Positions 8,586-17,268 are shown, numbered from the stretch's first letter. The stretch: 64,000 nucleotides of DNA from Flavobacterium anhuiense (GCF_900101855.1 NZ_FMVC01000004.1:372001-436000), one strand, 5' to 3'. Made by a program: numbers and translations. Notes: generated from the sequence alone by a model not told the origin.

Positions 8586-10028
8586 TTATAAGCCTCTTGT
8601 CAACCAGCCTTTTTTGTTGGCTGTTGCAATAGCATAAGGCCCTATCCAGAATAAACTGAAAGTGTAAAAAACACTATATGAATATGCCCAGAATGATTCT
8701 GAAAGCGTGTATCTTTTTGCATAAAATACCATAGAAAATGTTGAAAACATTAAAATGGCTACCAATGTTGAACTTAAAAATAATACTGGGTGAACCGCAA
8801 TAAAGTAAAACATAAATAATATAAAAGGATACGTCATTGCAATTTTAAAAAACTGGTTTAAGAATAACATTCTCGCGCCAAATTTTGATCCTTTTCTAAA
8901 ATCTGTAAAAACATATTTTGCCATCATTAGGTTTTCACGAACGTTGCTTCTTGCCCATCTTATGAACATTTTATACAGACCTTTGTATTCTTCAGGAACA
9001 TTCGTCAATACAACGGCATTTCTTTGAAATTTAACTTCAAAACCTTGTTTCAAAATCATATTAGTCAAAGCACGGTCTTCTCCAATATCTGAAGGTTCGC
9101 CCATAAAAGTTTGGTTGATCCATTCTGGGAGACAGTTGAAAACGGCATCTCTTCTATACGCTGCCAAAGCTCCCGGCGTACATAACACAGATCCCAACTC
9201 GCTTTCTGCAGAACGCTGAAATTCAAAACTCATTACGAAACTTACATTTAGCATTTTTGGCAAAATTGCTTTTTTGTTGTTCAAAACCTGAACGTTTCCT
9301 GCAACTGCACCACATTTTTTGTTTACCACAAACGGACTCACCAAGTTTCTTAAAGTATCTTTTTTTACAATAGAATCGCTGTCTACGGTAACAAATATTT
9401 CTCCTGTTCCTAATTTAAATCCTCTGTATAATGCCTGACGTTTCCCTTGATTTTTTGGCTGCTGGAAAATTGTAACGCGATCTCCCAATTTTGCTTTTGC
9501 TTCTTGCATCCAGTACCAAGTATCATCTTTACTTCCATCATCAATTGCTAAAAGCTGTAGTTTTTCTGCTGGATAATCGCTGTCTGCAAGACTTAATAGA
9601 GTATCCCAAACTAATTTTCCTTCGTTATATGCCGGAACGATAATCGTACAGATTGGCAATAAATCATCTGATACAGAAGGAATTGCTTTATATCTTAAAT
9701 ACAAGTAAGAGCTGTACAAGAAAACTCCTGCTTGATAGAAAAACAAAATGGTAGTGATTACTAAAAATGGCAATCCCCAAGTCGAAGCAATTCTTTCAAA
9801 ATGAAATTGCTCAAAATCGTCTTGTAAAAGAAATACTGAAACTAATCCAGCAATTAATAATAAAAATGTTGCAACAAGAACCGCTAATCCAAAAGGGCTC
9901 GTTGGACGTTCTACATGCACTTTTGTTCTTTCGTTGGTTCTGAAAAAAGAACCGTTTAATGTTTTTTCGCTGATTGCTGAACTGCCGTTCGCATAAAATT
10001 GTTCTGAGATAATTGTTTCGCTTTTCAT
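8586..10028 (-). CDS. Processive family-2 glycosyltransferase, hyaluronan synthase/NodC-like
   Basis: An inner-membrane polysaccharide synthase of 480 residues. A soluble N-terminus (about 1-45) is followed by two membrane segments (about 46-70 and 85-110) and the GT-A catalytic domain. It has the pattern of processive beta-glycosyltransferases: IVPAYNEGKLVWDTLLSLAD, DDGSKDDTW, VTVDSDSIV (DxD), CTPGALAAYRRD, GEDRALTNMIL and the acceptor motif FIRWARSN in place of QxxRW. Three or four C-terminal membrane helices follow. Chitin, hyaluronan and poly-GlcNAc synthases share this layout, so the product could be any beta-linked amino-sugar polymer. No export or modification genes adjoin it; it stands alone with its own terminator. 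Confidence 0.92.
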   Translation of the reverse strand: MKSETIISEQFYANGSSAISEKTLNGSFFRTNERTKVHVERPTSPFGLAVLVATFLLLIAGLVSVFLLQDDFEQFHFERIASTWGLPFLVITTILFFYQAGVFLYSSYLYLRYKAIPSVSDDLLPICTIIVPAYNEGKLVWDTLLSLADSDYPAEKLQLLAIDDGSKDDTWYWMQEAKAKLGDRVTIFQQPKNQGKRQALYRGFKLGTGEIFVTVDSDSIVKKDTLRNLVSPFVVNKKCGAVAGNVQVLNNKKAILPKMLNVSFVMSFEFQRSAESELGSVLCTPGALAAYRRDAVFNCLPEWINQTFMGEPSDIGEDRALTNMILKQGFEVKFQRNAVVLTNVPEEYKGLYKMFIRWARSNVRENLMMAKYVFTDFRKGSKFGARMLFLNQFFKIAMTYPFILFMFYFIAVHPVLFLSSTLVAILMFSTFSMVFYAKRYTLSESFWAYSYSVFYTFSLFWIGPYAIATANKKGWLTRGL

Positions 10029-10560
10029 GCTTATACTCCTTTTTTAATTTCCTTAATTTGGCTTTTAGTAAAATCTTTTCTTTTCTCATTTATTGGTGGC
10101 TCTTATTCGAGAAACAATAAAAAAACAAACGCATCAAAGATTTTGACATAAACACTTTTTACAAGTGACGTGCCAATACGATTTTAAACTGATAAAGAGC
10201 TATTTAGAAAAAGAAGTTCAAAAAAGAGTGTATAATTATTTCACACTTTTTGGATACGGTACACACTAAAATTGGAAAATTATGAATACTGAAAGCGAGA
10301 TTTCAAAGGGTTTCTCAGCGATTTTCCTATTCGTATTTAGAAAGAAACGAAATCTCAAAACTGTTTTTTCTCGCGAAAAATTGATAAGAATTAATAAAAC
10401 GCCATTTTAAAAATAAAATTGTTTGAGAGAAAGAAAATAGATTCTAAAACAGCTTTTTTTAGGTCTTTGAAAAACATTCTTCATAAAAAATCAGGAAATC
10501 TTATCGAAAAAAGTTAAATTTATCCGAACAAACTTAACCCTAAATTAAGGAGACTACAAA
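10029..10560. other. Non-coding gap between glycosyltransferase and response regulator genes
   Basis: This 532-base AT-rich gap between divergent genes must hold both promoters. The only sure signal is a strong ribosome-binding site, AAGGAG at about 10547-10552, before the response regulator start. No convincing hairpin, small gene or TAnnTTTG box was found. Confidence 0.5.
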
Positions 10561-11007
10561 ATGAGTAAGGAGCATTACCATCTTTTACTGGCTGACGATG
10601 ACGAAGACGACTGCCTTTTCTTTAAAGAAGCTCTCGATGAAATAGCTGTCAGCAATGATCTTTTAATGGTTCACGATGGCGTACAATTAATGGATTATTT
10701 AAAAAATAATATTGTAAATCTTCCAGAAGTTGTTTTTTTGGATCTTAATATGCCCCGAAAAAATGGCTTGGAATGTTTGGATGAAATAAAAAATGACGAA
10801 AAACTAAAAAATCTGCCCATCATTATTTTCTCTACTTCACTGGATAGTGAGATAGTAAATAGACTATATCAACAAGGTGCTTCTTATTATATCAGGAAAC
10901 CTGGAGAATTTTCTAAACTGAAATCTGTTATAAATAAAGCCCTTACCATTGCATCTGAAAACAATTTCACACAGCCTGAAAGAGCTAATTTCATACTGCA
11001 ACCCTAA
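10561..11007 (+). CDS. Single-domain response regulator (Rcp1-like receiver)
   Basis: A 148-residue receiver domain without an output domain, of the type often paired with multi-PAS kinases (Rcp1/phytochrome-associated). The acidic pocket is in LLLADDDEDDC (Asp12-14), the phospho-acceptor is Asp61 in VVFLDLNMPRKNG, the conserved Ser/Thr is in IIFSTS and the lysine in YYIRKPGEF. An unusually strong Shine-Dalgarno AAGGAG precedes the ATG. The kinase gene begins about a dozen bases after its stop, so the two form a two-component pair. The output is probably by protein-protein contact. Confidence 0.95.
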   Translation: MSKEHYHLLLADDDEDDCLFFKEALDEIAVSNDLLMVHDGVQLMDYLKNNIVNLPEVVFLDLNMPRKNGLECLDEIKNDEKLKNLPIIIFSTSLDSEIVNRLYQQGASYYIRKPGEFSKLKSVINKALTIASENNFTQPERANFILQP

Positions 11008-11019
11008 CTCTATTTGGAA

Positions 11020-14000
11020 ATGAGCCATAAAAAAAAGGAACATTATTTCCTTTCCGAAGGAGGAGAAATGGGAGAATTAATTCGTTCCGCAAATTGGAGC
11101 CAAACTCCTTTGGGTGATCCCGAAAAATGGCCTCAGAGTCTTAAAACCATGACTGCGATGATGTTAGGCAATCCGTTTGGAATGTACATTGCTTGGGGGA
11201 AAAATTATATTCAATTATATAATGATGCTTTTCGTCCTATTCTTGGCGCTTCAAAACATCCGGATGCGTTGGGCGGAAGCTCTAAAGATACATTTGCCGA
11301 AATCTGGGACACCATTGGTCCTATGTTTGCCAATGTTATGCAGGGACAAGCAGTAAGTTTTCCTGATTTTAAAGTTTCGCTTCATCGAAATGGCTATACA
11401 GAAGATTGTTATTTTGATTTTTCGTATAGTCCCATAAAAATAGAAGACGGTTCTATTGGCGGAATCTTGGTTACCGTTATCGAAACTACCGAAAAGAAAA
11501 TTGTTGCAGATGCTTTACAGGAAAGTAATGCACGATTTATCAATAATATTATGCAGGCTCCTGTCGCAATGTGCATTTTTAGAGGTAAAAATCATATAGT
11601 TGAAATCGCCAACGAACAAATGCTGCAGCTTTGGGGCACAAAAGCAGAAAATGTAATTAATAAACCTATTTTTGAAGTTCTGCCAGGATTAAAAAAACAA
11701 GGCTTTGATGAAATTCTTCATAACGTTTTTACAGACGGAAAAAAAATTACCACAGACGAATTATTTGTCCAATTAAATCGAAACGGACAAACTGAGAACA
11801 CTTATATCAATTTTGTTTACGAAGCCTTAAGAGAAACCGACGGAACTATTTCTGGTGTAGCCGCAATTGCTACAGAAGTTACAGCTCAAGTTTTGGCTCG
11901 TACGAAAATAGAAGAAAGCGAGCAAAAAATAAGGCAGCTGGTTGAAAATACCCCTTTTCCGATTGCGGTTTATGTAGGCGAGGAAATGCGCATTGAACTG
12001 GCAAATGACTCCATCATTAAAGTTTGGGGAAAAGGTCCCGATGTAATTGGAAAAACATACACCGAAATTCTTCCTGAATTAAAAGATGAGCCCATTTTTA
12101 AACAAGTCGAAATGGTGTATAAAACAGGAATACCTTTTCATTCCAAAAATTCAAAAATTAATCTTATTGTAGACAACGTTGTAAAAACTTCTTATTTTGA
12201 TTACAGCTTTACGCCACTTTATGACAACTATGGAAATGTATATGGCGTAATGAATACCGGGGTTGAAATAACTGATTTATATTTAGCCAAACAAAAAATA
12301 GAGGAAAGCGACAAGCGTTTCCGCGATACTGTAAGGCAAGCTCCTGTTGGCATTACGATTCTTCGCGGCCCAGAATATGTAGTCGAAATGGCAAACGAAG
12401 CTTATCTCAAACTTGTTGATCGAGAGGAACAAACTTTTGTCGGAAGACCACTGTACGATTCTTTACCAGAAGTAAAAGAAACCGTTAGCACTTTATTAGA
12501 CAGTGTTTTAAATACAGGAATTCCGTATCACGGAATTGAAGTTCCTGTACCTTTAAACCGATATGGAAAAATAGAAACCTCTTATTTTGATTTTCTTTAC
12601 CATCCATTAAAAGAAGAAAATGGGAACATTTCTGGAATTTTAGTAACGGCTACTGAAGTCACTGAAAAAGTAGAAGCTAGAAAAAAAATTGAATTAAATG
12701 AGGAACGCCTCAAAATTGTAGTGGAAGCCAGCGAATTGGGGACATGGGAATTGAATGTTAAAACCAGAATACCTTCTTATTCGCAAAGATACCTTGAAAT
12801 TCTTGGAGGTTACACGGAAGAAGTGGCATTAACTCACGAAGAATTATTAGCCCATCTTCATCCTGATGATTTACACATTAGAAATAAAGGCTTTAAGGAA
12901 GCTTTAAGTACAGGTTTCTTAAATTATGAAGTCCGTGTAATTTGGAAAGACCAATCAATACACTGGATTGAAGGAAAAGGAAAAGTTTTTTATGATGAAA
13001 ACCATGATCCTCAAAAACTCATTGGAACAATTCGAGATATTACAGAAGAAAAAAAATACCAGCAGAAGATTGAAGAAAGCGAAAAGAAACTTCGCAATCT
13101 TATTATGCAGTCGCCCGTTCCAAAAGCCATTTTGCGAGGAAATGATTTTGTAATCGAAATGGCCAATTTTGTACTTTTGAATAATATCTGGAAAAAAGAA
13201 GAAACTGAAGTTCAAGGAAAAAAAATACTAGAAATATTTCCAGAGCTGAAAAAACAAAAATATGCTGATTTATTAAAGAAAGTTTACGAATCTGGAAATG
13301 TATATTCGGAATCAGAATCATTATTATTTTTTGAAAATGAAAAAAGCGGCAACCCATTTTATGTAGATTTTGAATTTGCACCGCTCCGCGAAAGTGATAA
13401 TTCGATTTCTGGAATTAGAATGACGCTTATTGATGTTACGGAGAAAGTTGAAGCGAGAAAGAAAATCGAAGAAAGCGAGAAGAGATTCCGACTGCTTACC
13501 GAAAGTATTCCGCAATTAATCTGGGAAACCGATGCCGATGGAAATGCCCTTTTCACTTCGGGAAGATGGCTTGAATATACTGGCATTGAACCAGGAGTTG
13601 AAGGGTCATGGCAGAAAATGATTCATCCAGATGACTTTGATGAAAATATAAAAATTTGGCAGCATGCGCTTGCAACGGGAGAAATGTACCGCTGTGATGT
13701 AAGAATGCGAAGAAAAGATGGTTCGTACAGATGGCATACCGTTATCGGCGAACCAGTTTTTGGACCTGACAATAAAATTGTAAAATGGGTGGGAGCCTTT
13801 ACCGATATTCATACCGAAAAAGCTTTTACGCACGAACTTGAACAGCAGGTTACGGCCAGAACAAGAGAATTAATCCAAATTAACGAGTCGCTTCGAAAAA
13901 GTGAAGAACGTTACCATTTAATGGTTGAAGAAGTTCAAGAATATTCAATACTCTACTTGAATCCAAATGGCATTGTGGAGAATTGGAATGTTGGAGCTGA

Positions 14001-15039
14001 AAAGATTAAAGGCTACAAGGCAGAGGAAATTATCGGAAAATATTTTGCTGTTTTTTATACCAATGAAGATCAGAAGAATAAATTGCCCGAGAAACTTTTG
14101 GAGTTGGCTCGCGAAAAAGGAAAAGTAATTCATGAAGGCTGGCGTACGCGTAAAGACGGAAGTTTATTCTGGGCAAGCGTAGTTATTACAGCTGTGCATA
14201 ATAAAAAAGGTGACGTTATCGGTTTTTCAAAAGTTACGCATGACTTAACCGAAAAGAAAAAAGCCGATGATAAATTAAAAATGAATGCACTCGAACTAGA
14301 GCAGAAAAATAATGAGCTGGAAGAAATGAACAAAGAACTCCAGTCGTTTGCTTATATCTCAAGTCATGATTTACAGGAACCGCTCAGAAAAATACAGACT
14401 TTTGCGTCTCAGATTATTGAAAAAGAAGCCGAACATTTAACAGAAAACGGAAAAGATAAATTCAAAAGAATGCAGAACGCAGCACAGCGAATGCAGACCT
14501 TAATTAATGATTTATTGGCTTATTCAAGAACAAATGCCCAAGAACGTATTTTCATAAAAACAGATCTTGCCCAAATTATAAATGAAGTAAAGGAAGATTT
14601 AACCGAAGAACTAGAGCAAAAAAGTGCCGTAATTGAAATTGAAGACAGCGTTGAAGTTAATATCATTCCGTTTCAGTTCAAGCAGTTGTTATATAACCTC
14701 ATCAGTAATTCATTAAAATTTTCAAATCCTGATATTCCAATTGTAATAAAAATTAAAAGCAAAATTGCATTAGGAAAAGATTTAGAAAATGAAAAACTGA
14801 TTCCCGCTAAAAAATATTGTCACATTGAAGTTTCAGATAACGGTATTGGTTTTGAAGCCCAGTACAACAAAAAAATATTCGAAGTTTTCCAGCGCCTTCA
14901 TGGAAGAGACCGATACAACGGAACTGGAATAGGATTAGCTATTGTAAAAAAAATTATTGAAAACCACAACGGAATCATCACGGCTTCGGGTATTCAAAAT
15001 AAAGGAGCTTCTTTTGATATTTATATTCCTGTAGAATAA
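11020..15039 (+). CDS. Multi-PAS sensor histidine kinase (about eight PAS domains)
   Basis: A soluble-looking histidine kinase of 1339 residues with no evident membrane segment. About eight PAS/PAC modules follow one another to about residue 1085, each ending in a motif such as GILVTVIETTEKK or GVAAIATEVTAQ and joined by KIEESE-type linker helices. Then come a coiled coil, a HisKA dimerisation helix (FAYISSHDLQEPLRK, phospho-acceptor near His1116) and HATPase_c with N box (LLYNLISNSLKFSN), G1 (DNGIGFE) and G2 (GTGIGLAIVKKI). I chose ATG 11020 over an in-frame TTG at 11014. It has no receiver; the adjacent Rcp1-like protein is the likely partner. The many PAS domains suggest integration of several redox, light or ligand cues, which cannot be specified. 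Confidence 0.95.
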   Translation: MSHKKKEHYFLSEGGEMGELIRSANWSQTPLGDPEKWPQSLKTMTAMMLGNPFGMYIAWGKNYIQLYNDAFRPILGASKHPDALGGSSKDTFAEIWDTIGPMFANVMQGQAVSFPDFKVSLHRNGYTEDCYFDFSYSPIKIEDGSIGGILVTVIETTEKKIVADALQESNARFINNIMQAPVAMCIFRGKNHIVEIANEQMLQLWGTKAENVINKPIFEVLPGLKKQGFDEILHNVFTDGKKITTDELFVQLNRNGQTENTYINFVYEALRETDGTISGVAAIATEVTAQVLARTKIEESEQKIRQLVENTPFPIAVYVGEEMRIELANDSIIKVWGKGPDVIGKTYTEILPELKDEPIFKQVEMVYKTGIPFHSKNSKINLIVDNVVKTSYFDYSFTPLYDNYGNVYGVMNTGVEITDLYLAKQKIEESDKRFRDTVRQAPVGITILRGPEYVVEMANEAYLKLVDREEQTFVGRPLYDSLPEVKETVSTLLDSVLNTGIPYHGIEVPVPLNRYGKIETSYFDFLYHPLKEENGNISGILVTATEVTEKVEARKKIELNEERLKIVVEASELGTWELNVKTRIPSYSQRYLEILGGYTEEVALTHEELLAHLHPDDLHIRNKGFKEALSTGFLNYEVRVIWKDQSIHWIEGKGKVFYDENHDPQKLIGTIRDITEEKKYQQKIEESEKKLRNLIMQSPVPKAILRGNDFVIEMANFVLLNNIWKKEETEVQGKKILEIFPELKKQKYADLLKKVYESGNVYSESESLLFFENEKSGNPFYVDFEFAPLRESDNSISGIRMTLIDVTEKVEARKKIEESEKRFRLLTESIPQLIWETDADGNALFTSGRWLEYTGIEPGVEGSWQKMIHPDDFDENIKIWQHALATGEMYRCDVRMRRKDGSYRWHTVIGEPVFGPDNKIVKWVGAFTDIHTEKAFTHELEQQVTARTRELIQINESLRKSEERYHLMVEEVQEYSILYLNPNGIVENWNVGAEKIKGYKAEEIIGKYFAVFYTNEDQKNKLPEKLLELAREKGKVIHEGWRTRKDGSLFWASVVITAVHNKKGDVIGFSKVTHDLTEKKKADDKLKMNALELEQKNNELEEMNKELQSFAYISSHDLQEPLRKIQTFASQIIEKEAEHLTENGKDKFKRMQNAAQRMQTLINDLLAYSRTNAQERIFIKTDLAQIINEVKEDLTEELEQKSAVIEIEDSVEVNIIPFQFKQLLYNLISNSLKFSNPDIPIVIKIKSKIALGKDLENEKLIPAKKYCHIEVSDNGIGFEAQYNKKIFEVFQRLHGRDRYNGTGIGLAIVKKIIENHNGIITASGIQNKGASFDIYIPVE

Positions 15040-15079
15040 GATTTTTTAAATTCTAAATTCCATATTTCAATTCATAAAA

Positions 15080-15114
15080 AAAACGGAAACTGCAAATAAG
15101 CGGTTTCCGTTTTT
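15080..15114. terminator. Bidirectional terminator between convergent genes
   Basis: AAAACGGAAAC and GTTTCCGTTTT form a perfect 11-bp stem around a 12-base loop, with A and T runs on either side, so it can serve both the kinase and the lipocalin gene. Confidence 0.9.
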
Positions 15115-15152
15115 CCATTTCAAAGGAAATTGAAATTATCTCAAAACAAATT

Positions 15153-15569
15153 TTATCTAGTATAAACAGTAATTATACCTGTTGTTTTGTCTTTAATTTT
15201 TAACTCTTTGTTGGTAAGATTCATGATATCGCTAGTAGAACTTACATTTCCAACAGTAATAGTCAAATCATTATGGGATCTTACATAAGTACCAGTAGTT
15301 TCTGTTAAAGCACAATTACTTCCATCATAATCTCCAATAACTGCAGCATTACTTAATTTTAACTCTAAATAATCTCCAGGACATCCACTTTGGTTTTGTG
15401 GAGCATCTACTAAAACTTCTTGACCGTTAACAATTGTTCCTGTTTTGCTTAGATTATACTTCCCTTGGATAGGAACTATTGTTTCTCCTTCATTATCGTC
15501 GTTACTACAAGAGGTTACGAACATTCCCGCGCTTAAGGCTAATACGAATAATATTTTTCTGCTTTTCAT
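15153..15569 (-). CDS. Lipocalin-like lipoprotein
   Basis: A 138-residue exported lipoprotein: signal peptide with lipobox MFVTSC (Cys21), an acidic SNDDNEGE linker typical of Bacteroidota surface lipoproteins, then a small beta-rich domain beginning IQGKYNLSK. This resembles the lipocalin-like domains common in Flavobacteria (GKW/GKY start, a CPGDYLELK segment with a probable disulfide to Cys100). The ligand is unknown. It is a single gene ending at a bidirectional terminator. Confidence 0.75.
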   Translation of the reverse strand: MKSRKILFVLALSAGMFVTSCSNDDNEGETIVPIQGKYNLSKTGTIVNGQEVLVDAPQNQSGCPGDYLELKLSNAAVIGDYDGSNCALTETTGTYVRSHNDLTITVGNVSSTSDIMNLTNKELKIKDKTTGIITVYTR

Positions 15570-15682
15570 GATTTGTTTGTTTTTTATTAATTTAATTCAA
15601 TAATGCTAAATTAAAAGTATATACTTACAAAAAATTTCATGATTCTGCGAATATTTTACATAAATCGCATTTTCGCTAGATT

Positions 15683-16624
15683 TTACTTTTTCACATATTT
15701 ATTCAAAATATATCTAGTTACAGGTCTTAAAGGACTATTATTCTCGGGATGTCTTCCATGTCCATTGAAGAAATCTATTCCATTTGCCGTTTTGCCATAC
15801 CAGACAATTGCTTCTCCATTTGTATTAAAAAATGGTGTTGTATCGCATACTTTTATTTTTTTTAAGTCAAAAACAGTTTTGTCAAAAGGTTCTACAATAT
15901 TAAAACTTCCCAGACCATTTACTTCCAAATCACAGCTTACTTTTTCGTAGTGATCATTTGACCATTGCATGCATTGTTTTTGAAAGAAAGCAAAATAAAT
16001 CATTATCACTAATCCAGCAGAGAAAGCTGTAACTACTGCATATATTATCATCCTAGATTTTGTTGGTTTTCCTGTCGCAACAAAAGTTGCAATAGGGATT
16101 GGTGCTATTTCAGATTCTAGAGATTGAGTTTGCTCTACTTCTTCGACTTTTAGACTATCGTCCTCTTCTATTTTATCAATTAAGGTATTAAATGAAGTTT
16201 CTTTCTTAGGTGGCGGTGTAGTATCTCTTAATTCTTCTATTAATTTCTTTTCTTCTATACTAAGTTGTTTCCTGTACTCATTAAAAGGTCTTGGTTGAAG
16301 ATCAACCAATATTGCTGCCAATTGAATGGTATCTTCAGCAGGATTCTCTGTTTTACCTAAAAAAAATCTCTTAACCGCTTCTAATTTGTTCAGTTCGTCT
16401 TCTCCAAATAAATTTTTCTTGTTCCTATCAAATGGAAAATCAAAAAAAGATTTAAAGGCAATTAAGTCATCTTGATTATTATTTGTATCAAATCTTTTGA
16501 CGCACAAATTTCTAAGATTTGCTGCTGTAGGAGAATTTAAATTATTTGAATATTCTCCATTTTTTTCCTCTTCATACTTTGCTTTAATAGCGTTTTTATA
16601 ATCTTCAAAAGTAATGGTTTGCAT
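15683..16624 (-). CDS. Cassette A one-TM protein with conserved AAILVDLQPRPF motif (unknown family)
   Basis: I do not recognise a named family. The protein has about 313 residues: a soluble N-terminal region (about 1-130, starting MQTITFEDYKNAIKAKYEEE and including LAAILVDLQPRPF), an acidic low-complexity linker, one membrane helix (about 190-212) and a C-terminal domain of about 100 residues with several cysteines. It has a shorter paralogue at 27539-28168 with the same N-terminal pattern (EEYKKAIKIKYE, LAAVIVDFQPRPF) and position. I start it at 16624, not 16630, by alignment to that paralogue. It is divergent from the lipoprotein-kinase-regulator genes and shares their intergenic control region. 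A role in the same signalling system is inference. Confidence 0.8.
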   Translation of the reverse strand: MQTITFEDYKNAIKAKYEEEKNGEYSNNLNSPTAANLRNLCVKRFDTNNNQDDLIAFKSFFDFPFDRNKKNLFGEDELNKLEAVKRFFLGKTENPAEDTIQLAAILVDLQPRPFNEYRKQLSIEEKKLIEELRDTTPPPKKETSFNTLIDKIEEDDSLKVEEVEQTQSLESEIAPIPIATFVATGKPTKSRMIIYAVVTAFSAGLVIMIYFAFFQKQCMQWSNDHYEKVSCDLEVNGLGSFNIVEPFDKTVFDLKKIKVCDTTPFFNTNGEAIVWYGKTANGIDFFNGHGRHPENNSPLRPVTRYILNKYVKK

Positions 16625-16631
16625 AGGCATT

Positions 16632-16732
16632 TGGACTTTTTAAAACTTTTCTAAAATACTTTCCTCGACTTTTTATGACTTTCTGGAACTTATCCCGACT
16701 TTAAGAAAATATATTCGACTTTCCTGACTTTA
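16632..16732 (+). promoter_or_regulatory. Phased direct repeats (yGACTTT) upstream of cassette A promoter
   Basis: Words of the form (C/T/G)GACTTT recur at about 16633, 16666, 16676, (degenerate GAACTTA) 16686, 16696, 16716 and 16725, mostly one or two helical turns apart. They end about 27 bases before the -7 box. Cassette B has an analogous phased array at the same distance. Probable activator-binding half-sites on one DNA face (inference). Confidence 0.6.
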
Positions 16733-16758
16733 CGCTCCTTACAGCCCTAAACCCAACA

Positions 16759-16766
16759 TAACTTTG
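16759..16766 (+). promoter_or_regulatory. -7 promoter box of cassette A
   Basis: TAACTTTG is an exact TAnnTTTG match. The paralogous position in cassette B reads TTACTTTG, and the downstream bases (GCnTCAAnAAATTAGTT) are conserved too. Transcription would start near 16771, giving a leader of about 230 bases before the lipoprotein. Confidence 0.7.
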
Positions 16767-17002
16767 CCTCAACAAAATTAGTTATCGCTTTGATCTGCAG
16801 GTCAAAAGCAAATGTACAAAACTAGTTCATGTACCAAGTGCGGAAAACCGTAAGATGGATTTTATCCGGGAAGTATAGATGAAAATCTTACGGTTCTACA
16901 CACTTCACTTCCCAAACAAATTTGGCATTGCTGTCATTAAAAAACAATCAGGAAAAACTCCAGACAGCAATCCTCATGTCTAATTTTTAATCCATAAAAA
17001 AA
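16767..17002 (+). ncRNA. Structured 5' leader, copy A (candidate novel cis-RNA)
   Basis: In order: a CTGCAG-centred imperfect palindrome (16787-16809); an outer stem AAGTG 16836-16840 with CACTT 16901-16905; a perfect 10-bp inner stem ACCGTAAGAT 16847-16856 with ATCTTACGGT 16885-16894. GGGAAGT in the apical loop (16868-16874) is perfectly complementary to ACTTCCC at 16907-16913, which would make a pseudoknot. A second hairpin pairs ATTGCTGTC 16927-16935 with GACAGCAAT 16963-16971. Each of these elements has a counterpart in copy B at 28496-28721. A tiny frame, ATG TCT AAT TTT TAA, follows at 16977. Structure is by eye; a separate small RNA cannot be excluded. Confidence 0.6.
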
Positions 17003-17194
17003 ATGAAAACTTTATATTTATTGGGAGCGTGCGCGCTGTTGTCAACTACATTATTTTCTTGTACTGCTGATGAATTTGAAACAGAAAGTAAAAAAACTGA
17101 GGTAAAAAAGGAAGTAACTCTGCCAGAAGGACAAGCAAGTGAACCAGATGGTCCTGGCGATGATCCAATTGTGGTTCCTCCACCAAAAAAATAA
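17003..17194 (+). CDS. Small acidic lipoprotein with DGPGDDP and proline tail (cassette A)
   Basis: A 63-residue lipoprotein: signal peptide with lipobox TLFSC (Cys20), then a short, probably disordered tail rich in charged residues that ends EPDGPGDDPIVVPPPKK. The paralogue at 28722-28919 keeps the CTxDEyET start, DGPGDxP and a proline-rich end, although the rest has diverged. It lies between the structured leader and the kinase gene, 54 bases upstream of the kinase start. It is too short for an enzyme; a periplasmic sensor ligand or co-sensor of the kinase is possible (inference). Confidence 0.8.
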   Translation: MKTLYLLGACALLSTTLFSCTADEFETESKKTEVKKEVTLPEGQASEPDGPGDDPIVVPPPKK

Positions 17195-17231
17195 TCCATA
17201 AAATAGTACATATCTATTTTATTATTAATTT

Positions 17232-17268
17232 CGGGGAAAGTATTATTTATGATACGATCCCCGTTTTT
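17232..17268 (+). promoter_or_regulatory. Terminator-like hairpin enclosing the start codon of the cassette A kinase
   Basis: CGGGG (17232-17236) pairs with CCCCG (17259-17263), and an inner GTA (17240-17242) can pair with TAC (17253-17255). The kinase ATG (17249) is in the loop and five T follow the stem. The same arrangement recurs at 28958-28997. It could act as an attenuator or block ribosome access. Confidence 0.6.

Noticed and set aside
16838..16853. TGCGG-AAAA-CCGTA in leader A as a fourth copy of the TACGG-N4-CCGTA operator
   Set aside because: It has no -7 box at 22 bases, lies downstream of the presumed transcription start, is not preserved in leader B, and is explained by the RNA stem.
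16977..16991. Four-codon frame ATG TCT AAT TTT TAA before lipoprotein A as a regulatory peptide
   Set aside because: In cassette B the same ATGTCTAAT runs in frame into the lipoprotein, so the match is better seen as sequence conservation of the leader end than as a peptide; left as a note only.
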